This document shows positions 1 through 7,388 of a stretch of DNA of 28,548 nt, piece by piece (within the stretch, counting starts at the first letter, position 1; the number at the start of each line of letters is the position of its first letter). The notes under the pieces were generated by a model, which was not told the DNA's origin, did no database searches, and saw nothing but the letters and a program-made list of their open reading frames with translations. The stretch lies in assembly GCA_034434895.1 (NCBI GenBank), contig DAOTYI010000200.1, forward strand, positions 1 through 28,548, in the 5' to 3' direction. Made by a program: the position numbers and the translations under genes. Source of the stretch: DAOTXL01 sp034434895 (GTDB lineage Bacteria; Chloroflexota; Anaerolineae; JAAYZQ01).

Positions 1-89
1 GGGGCAACGGGGGAGCCGCAGCCGGCGATCCAGGCAGCAGCCAGGGCTACGATGAGCCAGGGGCCAGGCCACCGCCTGTTCGCGGACAT
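1..89 (-). CDS. Lipoprotein, N-terminal fragment (cut by window edge)
   Basis: Only the first 29 codons lie in the window. They read as a bacterial lipoprotein signal peptide: a basic start (MSANRRW), a hydrophobic stretch (LIVALAAAWIAG) and a lipobox-type Cys (IAGC) followed by GSPVA. The ATG is at 89-87, with a purine-rich stretch (AAGAAAGGATAAG) upstream. It begins 42 nt after the URO-D-family gene and probably belongs to the same transcript. The mature domain is not visible; a solute-binding protein would be a guess. The signal peptide is well supported, the function is unknown. Confidence 0.6.
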   Translation of the reverse strand, partial: MSANRRWPGPWLIVALAAAWIAGCGSPVA

Positions 90-131
90 GCCTTTTTCTT
101 ATCCTTTCTTCCGTATTTAACCAATTTTCAA

Positions 132-1298
132 CTATTGCCCCTCGATCTCGTGCGCCGTGGCCACCAGGGTGTCAATCAGCCGGGGGTTGGTGTCCAGGGG
201 AAAGGGGCTGCCGGTGCTGACCACGAAGCCTTTGGCTCTGGCCCCGATGCGCGCCTGACGGCGGACCTCGGCAGCCATGTCGTCCAGGGTGGCATGCAGG
301 CCGAACCGCACGGCGTCTATGTTGCCGAACAGGGCCACCCGGCCGGCCACCCGTTCCACGACCTCCTCGATCTCGATCTTGAAGTTCTTCTTGCTCTCCT
401 CCACGGCCAGGGCTGCGATGTCATAATGCACGATCCGCTCCAGGCGAGGGAGGACATCGCCGCAGACATAGTGGATCGGCAGCAGGCCCAGGGAGCGCAT
501 GTGGCGGAAATAGGGGGCGTTATAGGTAAAGACAAACTCGTCGTAGGCACGGGGCGAGATCAGGTCGGCGCCGGTGAACACTTCTTCGACATAAACGCCA
601 TGCACGCCGACGGCTGCCCAGGCCGCCATCTCTTCCTGGGCGCGGATCAGTTGCCGGTGCAGCAGGTGGTGGAACAGCTTGGGCCGGTCATGTTGAATGA
701 GCATCAACCCCTGAAAGCCGAGCAGGTCGTAGGCGTTGGAAAAAGGGGTATCGAGGATGGTGGAGATGAAATAGTCCTCGCCATAGTCGGCCACGATCTG
801 GCGGGGCAGATCGAAGCAGCCACTGGCCAGCAGTTCCCCGGTGGTCAGGATCGGCAGGCGGGCATCTGCCTCCGCCTCATCGCGGATTTGAGCGGACAGG
901 TCCCACAGGTCGGTCAGCGAGCGGGGCCGGTTGAGGGGTGTGCGCCGGCCCGACCCTTTGTCCTCGTAATACAAGAGGCCATCTTCTCTGACAATCTCAG
1001 TCCGCTCGGTCCAGGCCCGGCTGGGGCCGGTGTGGACCTCGATCCAATCGGGCCGGACCTTGAAGATGCCGTAGGAGTGGTAGAGCGCCTGAGCGCGAAA
1101 CAGGGTGTCTTCCTGGTGGTTGAGGGGGTAACGCGAACGACCACGCAGCAGGCGGCGATACTGTTCGGCATAGTAAGCGCCCTCGAAATCGGCGAGAAAC
1201 AGGCTCAAATAGGCAGGAGCAGCCGGCATGACGTCCGGCTGTTGGCCCTGTAGTGCCCTGAGCATCCTTTCTTTGGGCGTCAACCCTGGTCGAGCCAT
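132..1298 (-). CDS. Uroporphyrinogen decarboxylase (URO-D) family protein
   Basis: A 388-aa protein of the URO-D/MtaA/CmuA TIM-barrel family, whose members decarboxylate uroporphyrinogen III or transfer methyl groups to corrinoid or coenzyme M. Visible signatures are the N-terminal TPKERMLRALQG segment (typical of the family's start), HYVCGDV, and near the C-terminus FGNIDAVRFG and VVSTGSPFP. No other heme or corrinoid gene is nearby, so a methyltransferase-like or unknown role is at least as likely as heme synthesis. The frame stays open to 1448, but that extra 50-residue leader (TEILCVLRVLSGFQ) is translated from a dispersed intergenic repeat, so I take the ATG at 1298. Its ribosome-binding site is weak. 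The gene has its own promoter at 1504-1532 and is followed by a lipoprotein gene. Confidence 0.8.
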   Translation of the reverse strand: MARPGLTPKERMLRALQGQQPDVMPAAPAYLSLFLADFEGAYYAEQYRRLLRGRSRYPLNHQEDTLFRAQALYHSYGIFKVRPDWIEVHTGPSRAWTERTEIVREDGLLYYEDKGSGRRTPLNRPRSLTDLWDLSAQIRDEAEADARLPILTTGELLASGCFDLPRQIVADYGEDYFISTILDTPFSNAYDLLGFQGLMLIQHDRPKLFHHLLHRQLIRAQEEMAAWAAVGVHGVYVEEVFTGADLISPRAYDEFVFTYNAPYFRHMRSLGLLPIHYVCGDVLPRLERIVHYDIAALAVEESKKNFKIEIEEVVERVAGRVALFGNIDAVRFGLHATLDDMAAEVRRQARIGARAKGFVVSTGSPFPLDTNPRLIDTLVATAHEIEGQ

Positions 1299-1408
1299 CG
1301 CTGTCGCTGCAATTTTCGGGCTTGTGGCCAACGAGAAGGCCGCTATAAACCTTTGCGAACTCTGCGGTGAATCTGGAAATTTTGACGTGCGGTTAGAGCT
1401 AGTCTGAA

Positions 1409-1489
1409 AACCACTAAGGACACGAAGGACACAAAGAATTTCTGTCAATTTCCTATCATTTATTTGCCCTGTGCGCCTTCGTGGTAGAC
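1409..1489. repeat. Degenerate dispersed inverted repeat (ACCACnAAGGACAC type)
   Basis: The left part carries CCACTAAGGACACGAAGG and the right part, inverted, CTACCACGAAGGCGCAC, giving an imperfect palindrome in the 5' untranslated region of the URO-D-family gene. The 12-mer TCTGAAAACCAC at 1403-1414 recurs exactly at 25,271-25,282, where a related palindrome starts. Read as protein it gives the false N-terminus of the open frame. Confidence 0.6.
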
Positions 1490-1503
1490 TTTTAAGCTTT
1501 TAG

Positions 1504-1532
1504 AGTATAGCACAAAGGCTATGGGGTGTCAA
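1504..1532 (-). promoter_or_regulatory. Sigma70-type promoter of the URO-D-family gene
   Basis: On the minus strand a perfect -35 TTGACA (1532-1527), a 17-bp spacer and -10 TATACT (1509-1504). The predicted start near 1497 leaves a leader of about 200 nt that contains the dispersed repeat. The promoter lies just downstream of the liv operon terminator, so this gene is a separate unit. Confidence 0.75.
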
Positions 1533-1539
1533 ACCAGAC

Positions 1540-1570
1540 AAAAGGGGACCGGCCCGCCGGGTCGGCCCCC
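1540..1570 (-). terminator. Intrinsic terminator of the liv operon
   Basis: Read on the minus strand, a 12-bp GC-rich stem with one A-C mismatch (arms GGGGGCCGACCC and GGGCCGGTCCCC, loop GGC) is followed at once by TTTTGTC. It starts 22 nt after the livF stop codon and 8 bp before the next promoter. Confidence 0.8.
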
Positions 1571-1592
1571 TCTTCTCTGCCCCGCCGTTGTT

Positions 1593-2306
1593 CTACTCTT
1601 CGCCCAGGTAGGCCTTGCGCACCATCTCGTTCTTTTGCAGGGCGGCGGCCGAGTCGTGCAGGACCACATTGCCGGTCTCCAGCACATACCCCCGGTTGGC
1701 GACCGACAGGGCTATCAGGGCATTCTGCTCCACCAGCAGGACGGTGGTCCCCTGGCTGTTGATCTCGCGGATGGTGTCAAAGATCGCTTCCACCAGGATC
1801 GGGGCCAGGCCCATCGAAGGCTCATCCAGCAGCAGCAGGCGGGGGCTGGCCATCAGCGCCCGACCGATGGCCAGCATCTGCTGCTCGCCGCCGGACAGGG
1901 TGCCGGCCACCTGTTTGGCCCGTTCTTTCAGACGGGGAAAGAGGGTAAAGACCCGCTCCATATCGCGCTTGATGCCCGCCTTGTCCTTGCGGGCATACGC
2001 GCCCATCTCCAGGTTCTCGATGACGTTCAGCCGGCCGAACACCCGTCGGCCTTCGGGCGCCTGTGCCACGCCGCGCATCACGATCTGGTGGGCGGGCAGG
2101 TGGTGGATCGGCTCGCCATCCAGGGTGATGGTGCCACTGTGGGGGTGCAGAATGCCGCAGATGGTGTTCAGGGTCGTGCTTTTGCCCGCGCCGTTGGCCC
2201 CGATGAGGGTCACGATCTCCCCTTGCTCTACATAAATGGACACGCCCTTCAGGGCATGGATTGCGCCATAATAGGTGTGAATGTCGTTGACTTCCAGGAG
2301 CGCCAT
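1593..2306 (-). CDS. livF: Liv-type ABC transporter ATP-binding protein LivF
   Basis: A 237-aa ATPase of the branched-chain amino acid (HAAT) ABC transporter family, normal length. Walker A is GANGAGKST (residues 36-44), the signature LSGGEQQMLAIGRAL, and Walker B LLLLDEPSMGLAP, a phrase typical of LivF, followed by the switch His region (LLVEQNA). It energises uptake at the cytoplasmic face together with LivG. It is the last gene of a five-gene operon; its ATG lies 1 nt after the livG stop, with AGGAGG about 14 nt upstream inside livG, suggesting translational coupling. The substrate cannot be told from the ATPase. Confidence 0.95.
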   Translation of the reverse strand: MALLEVNDIHTYYGAIHALKGVSIYVEQGEIVTLIGANGAGKSTTLNTICGILHPHSGTITLDGEPIHHLPAHQIVMRGVAQAPEGRRVFGRLNVIENLEMGAYARKDKAGIKRDMERVFTLFPRLKERAKQVAGTLSGGEQQMLAIGRALMASPRLLLLDEPSMGLAPILVEAIFDTIREINSQGTTVLLVEQNALIALSVANRGYVLETGNVVLHDSAAALQKNEMVRKAYLGEE

Positions 2307-2307
2307 C

Positions 2308-3078
2308 TTATGTCACCGCCCTCCTTCCCAGATAGGCTTCGATCACCTTCGGGTTGCGCTGGATCTCGGCCGGAGTGCCTTCGGCAATCTTTTCCCCATA
2401 GTCCAGCACGGTGACCGTCTCCGAGATACCCATGACCACCCGCATCTGGTGCTCGATGAGCAGGATGGTGATCCCCAGTTCGTCGCGCAGGCGGCGGATG
2501 AAGGCCATCATCTCCCGCGTCTCGGCCGGGTTCATGCCGGCTGTCGGTTCGTCCAGCAGCAACAGGGTCGGCTTGCTGGCCAGGGCACGGGCCACCTCCA
2601 GCCGGCGTTGCTGACCGTAGGGCAGGTTCTTGGCCATCCAGTCACCTCGTCCCGCCAGTCCAACGAACTGGAGCAACCGCCGGCCCTCCTGCACCGCCTC
2701 TTCTTCTTCTTTCAACACCTTCCGGGTGCGGGCGATGGCGCCGAACAGGCCGGCGTGGAGGTGGGGGTGCAGGCCGACCAGCACATTTTCGATGACGGTC
2801 ATGTTATTGAACAGGCGGATGTTCTGGTAGGTGCGGGCAATCCCCAGGCGGGTGATCCGGTCGGTGGACATGCCATCCACGGGCTGACCCTGGAAGAGGA
2901 TGGTGCCCTCTTCGTGGCGGTAAAAGCCGGTGATGCAGTTAAAGAAGGTGGTCTTGCCGGCTCCGTTGGGGCCGATGATGCTGTGGATAGAACGTTCCTT
3001 GATCTCAACGTCGAACTGGCTGACAGCGGTCAGGCCGCCGAACCGTTTTGTGACCTTTTTTGCTTCCAGGATCGCCAT
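2308..3078 (-). CDS. livG: Liv-type ABC transporter ATP-binding protein LivG
   Basis: A 256-aa ATPase, the LivF partner. Walker A is GPNGAGKTT (residues 36-44), followed by the LivG hallmark FNCITGFY. The signature is LPYGQQRRLEVARAL (the LivG form, with YGQQ in place of SGGQ) and Walker B LLLLDEPTAGMNP, then EHQM for the switch region. The characteristic LivG tail GTPAEIQRNPKVIEAYLG is present. The start has AGGAGG 5 nt upstream and lies 9 nt after the livM stop. Complete and ordinary for its family. Confidence 0.95.
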   Translation of the reverse strand: MAILEAKKVTKRFGGLTAVSQFDVEIKERSIHSIIGPNGAGKTTFFNCITGFYRHEEGTILFQGQPVDGMSTDRITRLGIARTYQNIRLFNNMTVIENVLVGLHPHLHAGLFGAIARTRKVLKEEEEAVQEGRRLLQFVGLAGRGDWMAKNLPYGQQRRLEVARALASKPTLLLLDEPTAGMNPAETREMMAFIRRLRDELGITILLIEHQMRVVMGISETVTVLDYGEKIAEGTPAEIQRNPKVIEAYLGRRAVT

Positions 3079-3087
3079 ACCTGCCTC

Positions 3088-4746
3088 CTATTCTCCTGCC
3101 GCCGCTTCGGCTTCGTGCAGTTCCAACCGGCGCCGCGCCTCGGGGATCAGGCCCTCCGGCCGGACGAGCATCATCAGCACCAGGGCCGCCCCGAACAGCA
3201 GCAGCCGGTATTCGGAGAACTCGCGCAGGATCTCAGGCAGGCCGACCAGCGCGGCTGCGCCCAGGAGCACACCGGGGATGCTGCCCATGCCGCCGACGAT
3301 GATCACGCACAGGGCGTTGATCGAGATCATCAGCGTAAAGCTGTGGGGATAGATCGAGCCGATCAGGGCGGCAAAAAAGGCGCCGCTCAACCCGGAGAAA
3401 GCAGCTCCGGTGGCAAAAGCCAGCAGCTTGGTCCGCACCAGGTCAATGCCCATGGCCTGGGCCACATCCTCATCTTCGCGCAGGGCCATCCAGGCCCGCC
3501 CCAGCCGCGAGTCCTTGACGCGGGTGGCGATAAAGGCGGCCAGCAGGCAGCCGATGACGATCAGGTAATACAGGCTGCTGGGACTGTTAAAGTGGATCGG
3601 CCCGATGATCGGTCTGGGGATGCGGGTGATGCCGTTTGAACCGCCGATGAGCGGCTTCAGCCAGTCGGACAGGGCGACGATGCGGATGATCTCGCCAAAG
3701 CCCAGGGTGACGATGGCCAGATAGTCGCCGCGCATGCCCAACACCGGAATGCCCAGGATGATGCCGGCCAGGGTGGCGACCAACACAGCAAAGGGCAGCG
3801 CGGCCCAGAAGCTCAAGTGGAAACCGAACAGCCGCATCGTCGCCCACTGGATTTCAGGGGAGGTCAGGATGCCCATGGTGTAGGCCCCCAGGGCGAAAAA
3901 GGCCACGTAGCCCAGGTCGAGCAACCCGGCAAAGCCGACCACGATGTTCAACCCCAGGCCCATCAGGATATACAGTCCCACCAGATACAACACCTGGCTG
4001 GGGTAGGGCCCGCTGAGGGGCAGCAGCAGGACCACGGCGGCCACCAGGGCCATCTGGCCGATCTGGTAGAGGCGTCGCCTGGCCGGGGGCAGATCGGCGA
4101 TCCGCTGCCTGACCGAGGCCCCAGATTTGCTCCACAGATAGCTTCCACCCACCCCGACCACCAAGATGAGGAGGGCGGCGAGAGGGGACAGCCCCCGTTG
4201 GGCAAAGAAGGCGCTGCTCAGGATGGCCAGCAAGGGGATGAGGACCAGGCCCAGCGTGATCGCTCGCCGCCACTGCTCCGGCAGCAGGTACAGGCCCCCC
4301 ACCAGCGCCCCCAGGAGCAGGCCGAGCAGCAGGAGGGCGATAATCCCCGGCACAAACCCCAGGCCAAAGGTCAGCAGCTCGTAAAGCTGGGGGGAGGCCC
4401 GGATCAGCACCGCACGCAGGTTGATCCAGTGGCCGACGAGCAGCAGCGCCACCAGGAAGGCGCTGATCAGCAGCCCGGTCAACGCGCCGCTGCCGATCAC
4501 CCCCTGGCGTGGGAGCGCCCCTTCTGAAGCGGCCAGCATTCTCCGCACTGCCATCGAGCAAAAGAGCACGTAGGCCAGCAGCAGCAAGGTCTGGCCCAGC
4601 GAGAGGAGGGGATAGATGACGGCCCGGCCGTGGGAGATTTCGATGACGCCGATGAGACAGAGCAGCAGGGTGACAATGCCCCCGATCAGCCCCATCCGGA
4701 TTGCCGGGGACAGATCCAGGCGAGTCGTTGCTTTGGAGGTTTGCAT
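3088..4746 (-). CDS. livM: Liv-type ABC permease LivM with a long extra N-terminal membrane region
   Basis: A 552-aa permease. The last ~330 residues are a standard LivM core: the GLNIVVGFAGLLDLGYVAFFALGAY segment, GMRGDYLAIVTLGFGEI, the EAA-type coupling loop ALREDEDVAQAMGID, and SGLSGAFFA; the tail carries RPEGLIPE. The first ~220 residues form an extra block with about six hydrophobic helices (roughly 18-36, 45-68, 88-106, 122-152, 160-182, 187-204). E. coli LivM (425 aa) has a shorter N-terminal extension, so this protein is long for its family. The start has AAAGGA upstream. It sits between livH (25 nt) and livG (9 nt). Confidence 0.9.
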   Translation of the reverse strand: MQTSKATTRLDLSPAIRMGLIGGIVTLLLCLIGVIEISHGRAVIYPLLSLGQTLLLLAYVLFCSMAVRRMLAASEGALPRQGVIGSGALTGLLISAFLVALLLVGHWINLRAVLIRASPQLYELLTFGLGFVPGIIALLLLGLLLGALVGGLYLLPEQWRRAITLGLVLIPLLAILSSAFFAQRGLSPLAALLILVVGVGGSYLWSKSGASVRQRIADLPPARRRLYQIGQMALVAAVVLLLPLSGPYPSQVLYLVGLYILMGLGLNIVVGFAGLLDLGYVAFFALGAYTMGILTSPEIQWATMRLFGFHLSFWAALPFAVLVATLAGIILGIPVLGMRGDYLAIVTLGFGEIIRIVALSDWLKPLIGGSNGITRIPRPIIGPIHFNSPSSLYYLIVIGCLLAAFIATRVKDSRLGRAWMALREDEDVAQAMGIDLVRTKLLAFATGAAFSGLSGAFFAALIGSIYPHSFTLMISINALCVIIVGGMGSIPGVLLGAAALVGLPEILREFSEYRLLLFGAALVLMMLVRPEGLIPEARRRLELHEAEAAAGE

Positions 4747-4771
4747 TTGTTCTGTTCCTTTCTGCTTCTGC

Positions 4772-5863
4772 CTATGCCTTCTTGACCGCCAGGCGCTCGC
4801 CCAGGATGCCGGTCGGCCGGAAGATCAGGACCAGCACCAGCAGGATAAAGGCCAGGGCGTCTTTGAGCTGATAGGGGGCCGGGATGCAGCCGGTTGTGCC
4901 CCAGCGGCAGGCTCCGTCCAGGACCAGGTTGGGGAAGAGCGATTCGGCGATCCCCAGGAACATGCCGCCCAGCATGGCGCCGACCACATTGCCGATGCCG
5001 CCCAACACCGCGGCCGTAAAGGCCTTGATGCCGGGGAAGAAACCCATATCGAACTTGACCTGTCTGAACAGCAGGGCGTAGAAGAAGCCGGCTGCGCCGG
5101 CCAGGACCCCTCCCACCGCAAAGGTGATGACAATGATCCGGTCCACGTCAATGCCCATCAAGGCAGCGGTATCTTTGTCTTCCGAGACCGCCTGCATCGC
5201 TTTGCCGGTCTTGGTGAGTTGTACAAAGATGTACAGGATGGCCAGAAAGAACAGAGCGGCGACGATCACCAGGGCCTGGGTTCTCAAGATTTCGACCCCC
5301 CCAAAGGTCCATGTGTCTTTCAGCAGGTCAATGTCGGGATAACCTTTGACGTTCGAGCCGAACAGGCCGAGGAAGGTATATTGCAAAAAGTAGGAAGCGC
5401 CGATGGCGGTGATCAGCGGCACCAGGCGGGGGGCCCGACGCAGAGGCCGATAGGCGATCCGCTCCAGGAGGACGGCGATGACCAGCGGCACGATCATGGC
5501 CACCACGAGGATGAGGGCCAGGGCCAGGATCGTGGGGCCCCAGCCACGGTCAAAGTACCCGGCATTGTCCAGGGCCGTGGCGACAAAGTAGCCGATGAAG
5601 GGGCCACTCATAAAGACTTCGCTATGGGCAAAGTTGATCATGCGCAGGATGCCGTAGACCAGGGTGTAGCCCAGGGCGATCAGGGCATAGATGCCCCCTT
5701 GGGCGATGCCATAGATGATCAGATTCAACCATTGCGTAAAGGAATAGTGCCCCCAGGTCAGGGTATTGGTGATCCCGTAGACCACAACGGCCAGGATGAC
5801 CAGGCCGATGAGCCACATGGCCAGCATGGTCCCGGACAGGCGTCTTCTCAGGCGTTGCAGCAT
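4772..5863 (-). CDS. livH: Liv-type ABC permease LivH
   Basis: A 363-aa inner-membrane permease. Family marks are IAQGGIYALIALGYTLVYGILRMINFAHSE (the LivH N-terminal signature), the EAA-type loop AVSEDKDTAALMGID, AGAAGFFYAL, and GFFPGIKAFTAAVLGGIGN. The frame extends to 5884, but the ATG at 5863 has GGAG with 7-nt spacing and starts a basic segment (LQRLRRRL) before the first helix, so it is preferred. A segment near the end with two Cys (DGACRWGTTGCIPAPYQL) is an insertion before the last helix. It follows livJ after a 112-nt gap containing a 9-bp hairpin. Confidence 0.93.
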   Translation of the reverse strand: MLQRLRRRLSGTMLAMWLIGLVILAVVVYGITNTLTWGHYSFTQWLNLIIYGIAQGGIYALIALGYTLVYGILRMINFAHSEVFMSGPFIGYFVATALDNAGYFDRGWGPTILALALILVVAMIVPLVIAVLLERIAYRPLRRAPRLVPLITAIGASYFLQYTFLGLFGSNVKGYPDIDLLKDTWTFGGVEILRTQALVIVAALFFLAILYIFVQLTKTGKAMQAVSEDKDTAALMGIDVDRIIVITFAVGGVLAGAAGFFYALLFRQVKFDMGFFPGIKAFTAAVLGGIGNVVGAMLGGMFLGIAESLFPNLVLDGACRWGTTGCIPAPYQLKDALAFILLVLVLIFRPTGILGERLAVKKA

Positions 5864-5887
5864 GGCGATTCTCCTGTCGTGCATCAG

Positions 5888-5917
5888 GCAGGGGCGAGCA
5901 CTCCTGCCCGCCCCTGC
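5888..5917 (-). other. Hairpin between livJ and livH
   Basis: On the minus strand GCAGGGGCG, a 12-nt loop, and CGCCCCTGC form a perfect 9-bp stem with no U-tract. Hairpins of this sort just after a binding-protein gene often stabilise its mRNA and give excess binding protein over permease. The stem is seen; the role is inferred. Confidence 0.5.
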
Positions 5918-5975
5918 TCTGTCAGAACCTATTCAGACATGGATGATCTGCACGGGGGTCAACACCCGGCCGCGA

Positions 5976-7214
5976 CTAGGGCCAGATCTTCTTCGGGTTG
6001 CTGTCCGCTTCGGCGCCGGGGTTCCAGGTATTCGGATCGGCGCTCACAGCCTTGTAGACCGCGATCTTGGGATCGGCGCAGTCGCCGGTGGGGGTGCAGG
6101 TCAGGTTGCCGGTGATCCCCTTAAAGTCCTTGGTGGCGATCATGGCGTCGCGCAACGCCTTGCGCGGGATGATCAGGGTGTCGCCGCTCTTGATGGCCAC
6201 CTTCTCGATGGCGGCAAAGATGATGTTGGCCGCGTCGTAGGCGTGGGCGTGGAAGGGGGCCAGCGGCTTGGAGCCGGACTTGGCCTCATACTTTTTCAAA
6301 AAGTCGGCATAGCCGCCACCAAAGGCCGAGAAGTCGGGGCTGGACCAGACCATGCCCAGCGCCGCATCGCCAGCCGCCTTGAGAAAGTCGGGGGAGAAGA
6401 TGCCGTCCGCGCCGGCCAGTTGCACATTCTCCATACCGGGCACCTGCTTGGCCTGGGAGGTGATCTGCCCACCGGCGGCGATAAAGATCGGGTAATAGAA
6501 GAACTCCGGCCCGGTAGCCGCCACACGGGTGAGCATCGGCTTCATGTCGGTGTCGGTGGGGGCCACCGCTTCCTGGGCAGTGATGGTGCCGCCCAGCTTC
6601 TTGAACTCCTCGGCGAACACCTGCTGCAGCTTGTCGGCATACAGGCTACCGTCGTGGCAGGTAGCTGCCTTCTTGTAGCCCTGTTCCCAGGCGAACTTGG
6701 CCATGGCCGCCCCCTGCACCTTGTCGTTGTGGGCGGTGCGCATGTAGCACCAATAGTCCGCCGGTCGGTCCTCTGCCGTCAGGTCAGGGGCGGTGTTGGA
6801 GGGCGAGATCACCGGGATGCTCTGCGCGCACATGATCGGCAGGGCGGCGCGGGCGGCGCTGGAGCAGTTCGTGCCGACCACCGCCACCAGCTTGGGGTCG
6901 GGCGCCAGCTTGGTGGCCGCCGTCTGGCCTCCTTCGGCGCTGCACATCGAGTCTTCGCCGATCAGCTCGATCTTGTGGCCCAGGAGCATGCCCCCCTTGT
7001 CGTCAATGGCGATCTGGACCCCATACAGGGTGTCCTGGCCCAGCGACGCGTCGGAGCCGGAGACGACCATCATGTAAGCGATGCGGATCGGCTCGTCTTT
7101 GCCGACGGTCACACACACATCCCCGGTCGGGCAGGTTGCCTTGGCCGGCCCGCAGGCTGCCAGGGCTACGGTCAAAATGGTCACAATGCTGAGAAACGCA
7201 AACAGCCTCTTCAT
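5976..7214 (-). CDS. livJ: Liv-type periplasmic-binding lipoprotein (LivJ/LivK-like)
   Basis: A 412-aa type I solute-binding protein. It opens with a lipoprotein signal (MKRLFAFLSIVTILTVALAAC, lipidated Cys21), so it is anchored outside the membrane. The mature part starts with PIRIAYMMVVSGSDASLGQDTLYGVQIAIDD, the family's ligand-domain opening, followed by the VVGTNCSSAARAALPIMCAQSIPVISPSNTAPDLT region that contacts the ligand in Liv binding proteins. It has nine further Cys, which could form disulfides. The start has GGAGGAG upstream. It is the first gene of the liv operon behind a consensus promoter at 7337-7365. Neighbouring acyl-CoA genes leave open a carboxylic acid rather than an amino acid as ligand. 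Confidence 0.9.
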   Translation of the reverse strand: MKRLFAFLSIVTILTVALAACGPAKATCPTGDVCVTVGKDEPIRIAYMMVVSGSDASLGQDTLYGVQIAIDDKGGMLLGHKIELIGEDSMCSAEGGQTAATKLAPDPKLVAVVGTNCSSAARAALPIMCAQSIPVISPSNTAPDLTAEDRPADYWCYMRTAHNDKVQGAAMAKFAWEQGYKKAATCHDGSLYADKLQQVFAEEFKKLGGTITAQEAVAPTDTDMKPMLTRVAATGPEFFYYPIFIAAGGQITSQAKQVPGMENVQLAGADGIFSPDFLKAAGDAALGMVWSSPDFSAFGGGYADFLKKYEAKSGSKPLAPFHAHAYDAANIIFAAIEKVAIKSGDTLIIPRKALRDAMIATKDFKGITGNLTCTPTGDCADPKIAVYKAVSADPNTWNPGAEADSNPKKIWP

Positions 7215-7304
7215 TTTACTCTCCTCCTTTGTTTTGAAAGGTGCATGCTGTGGAAACGATCTCAGTCTGTTGCCTTGCGCTGCGAAAAGACCACCTCCTT
7301 TCCA

Positions 7305-7321
7305 GCCTCCTGACAGGAGGC
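7305..7321. promoter_or_regulatory. 17-bp perfect palindrome just downstream of the liv transcription start
   Basis: GCCTCCTG-A-CAGGAGGC, 15 bp downstream of the -10 element. It could be an operator or a 5' mRNA hairpin of the livJ leader. The palindrome is seen directly; which role it plays is not decidable here. Confidence 0.5.
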
Positions 7322-7336
7322 CTGATAATAGCCGCG

Positions 7337-7365
7337 ATTATAAACGAGACGGCCCGATTTGTCAA
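7337..7365 (-). promoter_or_regulatory. Consensus sigma70 promoter of the liv operon
   Basis: A perfect -35 TTGACA (7365-7360), a 17-bp spacer and a perfect -10 TATAAT (7342-7337). The predicted start near 7330 gives a leader of about 115 nt. TGACCGGG, the inner part of the palindrome in front of tetR, abuts the -35 at 7367-7374. The promoter sits directly after fadD. Confidence 0.8.
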
Positions 7366-7388
7366 ATGACCGGGATGTACCTTCAGGC

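Noticed and set aside
2281..3639. 452-codon open frame on the plus strand across livG and livM
   Set aside because: Antisense shadow of two genes with clear family motifs. The translation is Gln/Gly/His-rich with no domain; long antisense frames are common in GC-rich DNA.
4616..6115. 499-codon plus-strand frame across livH
   Set aside because: Antisense shadow of a permease with unmistakable LivH motifs; low-complexity D/Q/G-rich translation.
7223..7300. TPP-riboswitch-like CTGAGA in the livJ leader
   Set aside because: Only the short CTGAGA match is present (GACTGAGATCG, minus strand); the second conserved TPP segment and the helices are missing.
5796..7313. 505-codon plus-strand frame across livJ
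   Set aside because: Antisense shadow of the binding protein, which has a lipoprotein signal, ribosome-binding site and promoter on the minus strand.
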